This document shows, one piece after another, positions 12,554 to 16,561 of a DNA stretch of 16,561 nucleotides; within the stretch, counting starts at the first letter, position 1, and each line of letters begins with the position of its first letter. This stretch comes from Planctomycetaceae bacterium. GTDB taxonomy: Bacteria; Planctomycetota; Planctomycetia; Pirellulales; Thermoguttaceae. The stretch is from contig SUVI01000096.1 of the NCBI GenBank assembly GCA_015062085.1, positions 1 through 16,561 on the forward strand, given 5' to 3'. Made by a program: the position numbers and the translations under genes. Under the pieces are notes generated by a model. The model worked only from the letters and a program-made list of their open reading frames with translations. It did no database searches and had not been told where the DNA came from.

Positions 12554-15500
12554 ATGAACGGGATGGAAAGCACAGTGAAAGGAAAAAGAGTTTTTGTCGT
12601 CGATGCTTACGGGCTGGTCTATCAAGTCTTTCACGCGCTGCCGCCGATGTTCGGGAAAGACGGCGAGATGGTGAATGCTGTTTTCGGCTTCGTCCGCGAC
12701 ATTTTTCTGATCCTGGAACATCAGCGCCCTGATCTACTTTTCTGTGCGTTCGATCTGCACGCGCCGACATTTCGGTCCACGCTCTACACGGAGTACAAAG
12801 CGACGCGCGAGAAAATGCCTGATGAGCTGATCGGTCAAATACCGCGTATCCGCGAGATCCTTGAAACGCTCCGGATCCCCGTTCTGGCGCTGGAAGGATT
12901 TGAGGCGGACGACATTCTGGCTACGGCGGCCGAAAGGGTCTCCCAAGACGGCGGCACGTGCATTCTCGTGACCAGCGATAAAGATTCGCGGCAGCTGATC
13001 TCCGACTCCGTTTCCATTTTCAGTCTGAGGCGGAATCTCTATCTTGACCGGGAATTTCTCCTCCAGGACTGGGGGATCGCGCCGGAGCAGGTGGTCGACT
13101 ATCAGGCGCTGGTCGGCGATTCCTCCGACAATGTGCCGGGGATCGCGCTCATTGGGCCGAAGGTCGCGAAAGAGCTTCTCCTGCGATTTGGAAACCTGGA
13201 CGAGATACTGAAACCAGAAAATCTCGATGCGTTTTTCGGCCCGAAAATGACGAAACGCAAGGAAAATCTCCTCAACGGCGTCGAAACGGCCATGCTGTGT
13301 CGGGATCTCGTGCGTCTGGAGCGAAATGTACCGATCGAGATCGATTGGGAGAGCGGAAAGGTGGAGAATTTCGATTTTCGCGGAGTCTTGCCGATCTTTG
13401 AGCAGTACGCGTTCAAATCGATGATCCTGAAAGCAGCGACTTTTGCGAAAAATGCGGAACTTCGCTCACAGCCCGGGATCTTTGACGCTCTGGACACGGA
13501 AAACGGCGGTGAATGCAGAGTTTCGTCTGGAAGAGTACGAGCAAACGGTACTTCCGAGGTTTTTGCCGAAGCGATCCGAGATCGTGTTGAACTTCCGTTT
13601 TTTGATGGACGTTTCGAGATACGGAACAGCGAGAACGGAAAAACTGCTTCCGGGGAGACCGAAACGCTCATCCTGCCGCCTGCGCTCTGGAATGCGGAAG
13701 CGTTCAAAAGGCTGACCCGCGAAATGTTCGTTCCGAAAAGTGTGTGTGCCCCGAAAACGGCACCTTTCGGGAATGCAAGTCGAATCGGCAAATCACAGAA
13801 AACGTCTTCCGGTACGGCAAACCGATCGGAGCAGACAGTTCAGTCGGATCTTTTCGGACTTTTTGAGGCAGCAGATGCGGAAAAGCTGAATGTTTGCCGA
13901 AAGACGGAAGATGTACCGGCACTTCCGGATGAAAATGAAAAACAGACGGATCTTTTTGGACTTTTTGAGGCGGCAGAAAGTGAAGCAGAACGTACGGCAG
14001 AAAATGAAGCAGAACGTACGGCAGAAAATGAAGCAGAACGTACGGCAGAAAATGAAGCAAAACGTACGGTCAAAAGTGCAGTAGAAAGCGCAGCAGAAAA
14101 TGAGACTGCCAGCGTCTTGCCGATGGCGGAAGATCCGCTTCTGCGCATTCTTCTCGAAAATCGGGAGAAACTGGCGAGCGATTCCGTCGTGAAGGTCGGT
14201 TTCGATCTGAAAAATCTGCGAAATGCGCTCCGGCGTCTGGGACTTGAGCTTCACGGACCGCAGTTTGACGTGATGCTGGCCGCGTATATTTTCCGGCCGG
14301 ATGGAAAACACGATTCCCTGAGTGCGCTCGCGGAAGCATTTCCGGAAGCTGCAGCGGATCCTGAAGTTCAGGCAGCTCAAACGGCACTCCTGAAAGAAAT
14401 CCACTCTCAAAAAGAAGCGGCCTCCGAGTCGGAGTCGGCATCAGAAGAAACGCCGGAGAGCAAAAAGAAGAAAGGTACGCGGACGAAAAAGGAAAAAACG
14501 CCGGCGGAACCGCATTTCACGGAGTTTGAGTCCTTTCAGCGTCCATTTTTGCGGAGCCTTTTCCAACATCTTGCCCAAAAACTCACCGACGCCCGTTTGG
14601 ATCGCGTCTGTTTTGGTCTGGAATTTCCGCTGGCGGAAGTACTTGCCGAGATGGAGTTCTGGGGGATCTTCGTTCAGAAAGAACGTCTGGCAGAGATCTC
14701 GGAACGTTTCCGAGTACGCATCGGGGAGTGTTCTGAGGAACTTTATGCCCTAGTAGAAAATGCGATGCGCGAAAAAGCAGAGGAAGAACGCGCTCCCGAT
14801 CTGAAAACGAAAGAAGAAACGTCTTTCACGCTGGAAAACGTACGCAGTTTGAATCTGAATTCACCGCGTCAGCTCCAGAAGATCCTTTTTGAAACGCTGG
14901 AACTTCCGATCCTGCACAAGACGAAGACCGGACCAAGTACCGACGCGCAGACGCTTGAGGAACTCGCCGCCCTTCATCCGTTCCCTGCCCGGCTTTTGGA
15001 GTACCGTCAAATGGTGAAGCTGCAGAACACATACGTCGAAGCACTTCCGCGTCTGATCTCGCCGGCGGACGGGAGGATCCACACGTCGTTCAATCAGGCG
15101 GTCACTGCGACCGGTCGTCTGAGTTCCAGTGAGCCGAATCTGCAGAATATCCCGGTCCGAACGGAAGAAGGAAAGCTGATCCGGAGCGCATTTGTTCCAG
15201 AGCATGACGGCTGGTCGTTCGTTTCGGCAGACTACAGTCAGATCGAACTTCGCGTTCTTGCACACTACTGCGGAGACGAGAACCTCTGCGAGGCCTTCCG
15301 AAATGATCAGGACATTCACGCGCGTGTAGCGAGCCAGATCCACGGTGTACCGCTGGAAGAAGTCACATCATCCATGCGCCGAGCCGCAAAAACCGTGAAC
15401 TTCGGAGTCATCTACGGCCAATCCTCTTTCGGGCTTGCCGCACAGCTGAAGATCCCGCAGGATGAGGCGCGGACTTTCATCCAAACCTACTTTATGCAGT

Positions 15501-15892
15501 TTCCTGCGATCGAGTCTTTTCTCGACACAGTCCTGGAATTTGCGCGGGAAAACGAGTACGTTTCGACACTGTTCGGACGCCGGCGTCCCATTCTTGGAGT
15601 ACGTTCCGTGCGGAAAGGCCAGCTGAATCCGGCAGAACGGATGGCCGTCAATACTGTGATCCAAGGTTCCGCCGCCGATCTGATCAAATTGGCGATGCTT
15701 CGGGTCTACGCACGCCTGAAACGCGAAGCGCTGCGTTCCCGCCTTCTGCTTCAGATCCACGACGAACTCCTTCTAGAAACGCCCCCGGAAGAGGTCGAGA
15801 CCGTCCAAGAACTTTTGCGCGAAGAAATGACGAATGCGTGGTCACTCAATGTGCCGCTGAAAGTCGATGTGGATGTCGGTAAGGAATGGTAG
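12554..15892 (+). CDS. polA: DNA polymerase I with 5'-nuclease domain, low-complexity insertion and degraded proofreading domain
   Basis: The 1112 residues exceed the usual about 930. The 5'-3' nuclease (about 10-295) has D17 in VVDAYG, AFD at 65-67, YKATREKMP, GFEADDILA at 115-123 and ALVGDSSDNVPGI at 185-197. Residues about 300-525 are unlike other PolA: low-complexity, with two copies of DLFGLFEAA and an 8-residue tandem repeat. The 3'-5' exonuclease region (about 526-680) keeps the fold motif VGFDLKNL and FDVMLAAYIF, but the D-x-E of Exo I is not found, and the Asp equivalent to E. coli D424 is Leu; proofreading is probably lost. The polymerase domain (about 690-1112) is intact: TATGRLSSSEPNLQNIP, DYSQIELR at 893-900, K946-T-V-N-F950-G-V-I-Y954-G, and QIHDELLLE at 1067-1075. 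It fills gaps and removes primers in replication and repair. AAAGGA lies seven bases before the ATG. Confidence 0.95.
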   Translation: MNGMESTVKGKRVFVVDAYGLVYQVFHALPPMFGKDGEMVNAVFGFVRDIFLILEHQRPDLLFCAFDLHAPTFRSTLYTEYKATREKMPDELIGQIPRIREILETLRIPVLALEGFEADDILATAAERVSQDGGTCILVTSDKDSRQLISDSVSIFSLRRNLYLDREFLLQDWGIAPEQVVDYQALVGDSSDNVPGIALIGPKVAKELLLRFGNLDEILKPENLDAFFGPKMTKRKENLLNGVETAMLCRDLVRLERNVPIEIDWESGKVENFDFRGVLPIFEQYAFKSMILKAATFAKNAELRSQPGIFDALDTENGGECRVSSGRVRANGTSEVFAEAIRDRVELPFFDGRFEIRNSENGKTASGETETLILPPALWNAEAFKRLTREMFVPKSVCAPKTAPFGNASRIGKSQKTSSGTANRSEQTVQSDLFGLFEAADAEKLNVCRKTEDVPALPDENEKQTDLFGLFEAAESEAERTAENEAERTAENEAERTAENEAKRTVKSAVESAAENETASVLPMAEDPLLRILLENREKLASDSVVKVGFDLKNLRNALRRLGLELHGPQFDVMLAAYIFRPDGKHDSLSALAEAFPEAAADPEVQAAQTALLKEIHSQKEAASESESASEETPESKKKKGTRTKKEKTPAEPHFTEFESFQRPFLRSLFQHLAQKLTDARLDRVCFGLEFPLAEVLAEMEFWGIFVQKERLAEISERFRVRIGECSEELYALVENAMREKAEEERAPDLKTKEETSFTLENVRSLNLNSPRQLQKILFETLELPILHKTKTGPSTDAQTLEELAALHPFPARLLEYRQMVKLQNTYVEALPRLISPADGRIHTSFNQAVTATGRLSSSEPNLQNIPVRTEEGKLIRSAFVPEHDGWSFVSADYSQIELRVLAHYCGDENLCEAFRNDQDIHARVASQIHGVPLEEVTSSMRRAAKTVNFGVIYGQSSFGLAAQLKIPQDEARTFIQTYFMQFPAIESFLDTVLEFARENEYVSTLFGRRRPILGVRSVRKGQLNPAERMAVNTVIQGSAADLIKLAMLRVYARLKREALRSRLLLQIHDELLLETPPEEVETVQELLREEMTNAWSLNVPLKVDVDVGKEW
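13982..14069 (+). repeat. 24-bp tandem repeat inside polA
   Basis: Three perfect copies of a 24-base unit starting GAAGCAGAACGTACGG (13982, 14006, 14030) are followed by a partial fourth copy (14054-14069, one change). They encode E-A-E-R-T-A-E-N in frame. Being a multiple of three, copy number can change without breaking polA. Confidence 0.85.
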
Positions 15893-15929
15893 TTCCGGAA
15901 GTTTGGCCATGGAGGACGATGAAAAATTT

Positions 15930-15977
15930 GGTCCATCCGGCAAGTGGGTACCGTATCTTGCCGGATGGACCTTTTTT
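15930..15977 (+). terminator. Strong Rho-independent terminator after polA
   Basis: GGTCCATCCGGCAAG (15930-15944) and CTTGCCGGATGGACC (15957-15971) form a perfect 15-bp stem around a 12-base loop, followed by T6. It lies 38 bases after the polA stop. On the other strand a weaker AAATTTTTC follows, so it may also serve the convergent gene at 15993. Confidence 0.92.
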
Positions 15978-15992
15978 CTCTCACTTTTTCTC

Positions 15993-16561
15993 TCACTTTT
16001 TCTCTGTGATCTGCAGCGTCATTCGGCATTCCCATTCGCTGTCGTTTTCGGAACGGATGAACCAGTGCGGGATGACGCAGACGGCCTGATGCACGAGTTC
16101 AAATCCGCCTTCCGAATTGCTGACTGTCTCAACGGGAAAGGTCCAAAAATCCGTGATCCGCGAGACGTTCAGCTCCACGCGGAGTTTCTGCCAATCGTCG
16201 GCCAGACCGAGGAACGGAGCCGTTTTGGTGTTCAGGCAGGTGCTCAGGTCGCCGAGACGCAGGCCGCAGGAGTCGTAAAAATAGCGGTCTTCGCAGTGTC
16301 CGGGAAGGCCGGCGAAATTGAATTCTGAGCCGAAAAGGAGGGTCTCCCATCGCGGAAGATTTCCGAGATGCCAAGTGAACTCGAGCGTATCGCCGGTGAG
16401 CTGAAGGGTCTTCCGGATCGAAATATTGTGGAGATTTCCCTCGAAGGAACGGACCTGCGCAAAGGCGGCGAGCGTCAGTTTTTCGTTTTCGAGATACGCC
16501 CGGTACGGGAGCTGCGCGAACGTGCGTTCCGGGACCGTCTCTCCGTTCATGAGGGACTCTG
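15993..16561 (-). CDS. GH57-type glucanotransferase/amylase, C-terminal domain (5' partial)
   Basis: The frame is open to the window edge (E-S-L before the Met at 16550), so the gene begins beyond it; about 188 residues are seen. The segment with FGSEFNFAGLPGH, a long beta-rich stretch and TDFWTFPVETVSNSEGGFEL followed by HQAVCVIPHW resembles the C-terminal beta-sandwich (DUF1926-type) domain of glycoside hydrolase family 57 4-alpha-glucanotransferases and alpha-amylases. The F-P-V-E-T-V-S-x-S-E-x-G-F-E signature is the main basis. These enzymes act on alpha-1,4-glucans, and in many bacteria on glycogen. The catalytic barrel would be upstream and cannot be checked. It ends with ITEKK and a TGA inside a 10-base direct repeat and is convergent with polA. 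Confidence 0.65.
   Translation of the reverse strand, partial: ESLMNGETVPERTFAQLPYRAYLENEKLTLAAFAQVRSFEGNLHNISIRKTLQLTGDTLEFTWHLGNLPRWETLLFGSEFNFAGLPGHCEDRYFYDSCGLRLGDLSTCLNTKTAPFLGLADDWQKLRVELNVSRITDFWTFPVETVSNSEGGFELVHQAVCVIPHWFIRSENDSEWECRMTLQITEKK

Noticed and set aside
13704..14410. Minus-strand ORFs inside polA with LLHFLPYV-type repeats
   Set aside because: These are antisense translations of the 24-bp tandem repeat.
1..16561. DGR reverse transcriptase or template repeat within the window
   Set aside because: No frame shows the RT motif (Y/F-x-D-D) in an RT context, and I see no second copy of the RGGSW-to-LGFR segment with AAC codons. If present they are outside.

Overview
The window looks like chromosomal DNA of a Gram-negative bacterium of the PVC superphylum, most likely a planctomycete. 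The basis is the combination of lpxB (lipid A), a large transmembrane Ser/Thr kinase carrying BspA-type leucine-rich repeats, a YhaM-type exonuclease, a secreted WG-repeat protein and a membrane-anchored coiled-coil protein of a type I associate with planctomycetes. The phylum call is inference from gene content and is not proven here.

Layout. 1-2050 is an accessory patch. It holds the right end of an ISL3-family insertion sequence (transposase C-terminus and inverted repeat), a minus-strand WG-repeat gene cut by an in-frame TAG, and a second ISL3 copy whose left end is intact but which has an internal deletion and no right end. After an AT-rich palindromic intergenic block comes a minus-strand YhaM-type OB/HD exonuclease (2294-3313).

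3400-7064 is the most interesting part, read on the minus strand. A 1048-residue kinase/LRR membrane protein is followed directly by the orphan C-terminal half of a formylglycine-generating-enzyme-like (FGE/SUMF1) C-type-lectin-fold domain. The end of this domain has the signature of a diversity-generating-retroelement (DGR) variable region: about 12 codons that all end in C or T hold residues reachable from Asn (AAC/AAT) by adenine mutagenesis, set in an invariant FGE scaffold. A GC-rich mini-hairpin and a terminator follow. No template repeat or reverse transcriptase is visible here, so the DGR machinery would have to lie elsewhere in the genome. The kinase has its own hypervariable pattern: eight 69-bp LRR units with near-identical backbones but divergent codons at fixed positions.

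7254-16561 is mostly housekeeping: folD; an lpxB plus M50 site-2-protease pair behind a strong sigma70-like promoter; a convergent coiled-coil/BRCT-like membrane protein; a divergent polA with an unusual low-complexity insertion and degraded proofreading residues; and, convergent to polA across a 15-bp-stem terminator, the 3' end of a GH57-type glucan-processing enzyme that runs off the window.

The housekeeping genes do not form one pathway. The common theme of the left half is extracytoplasmic or ligand-binding repeat modules (WG, LRR_5, FGE/CLec) together with mobile DNA and repeat-driven variation.
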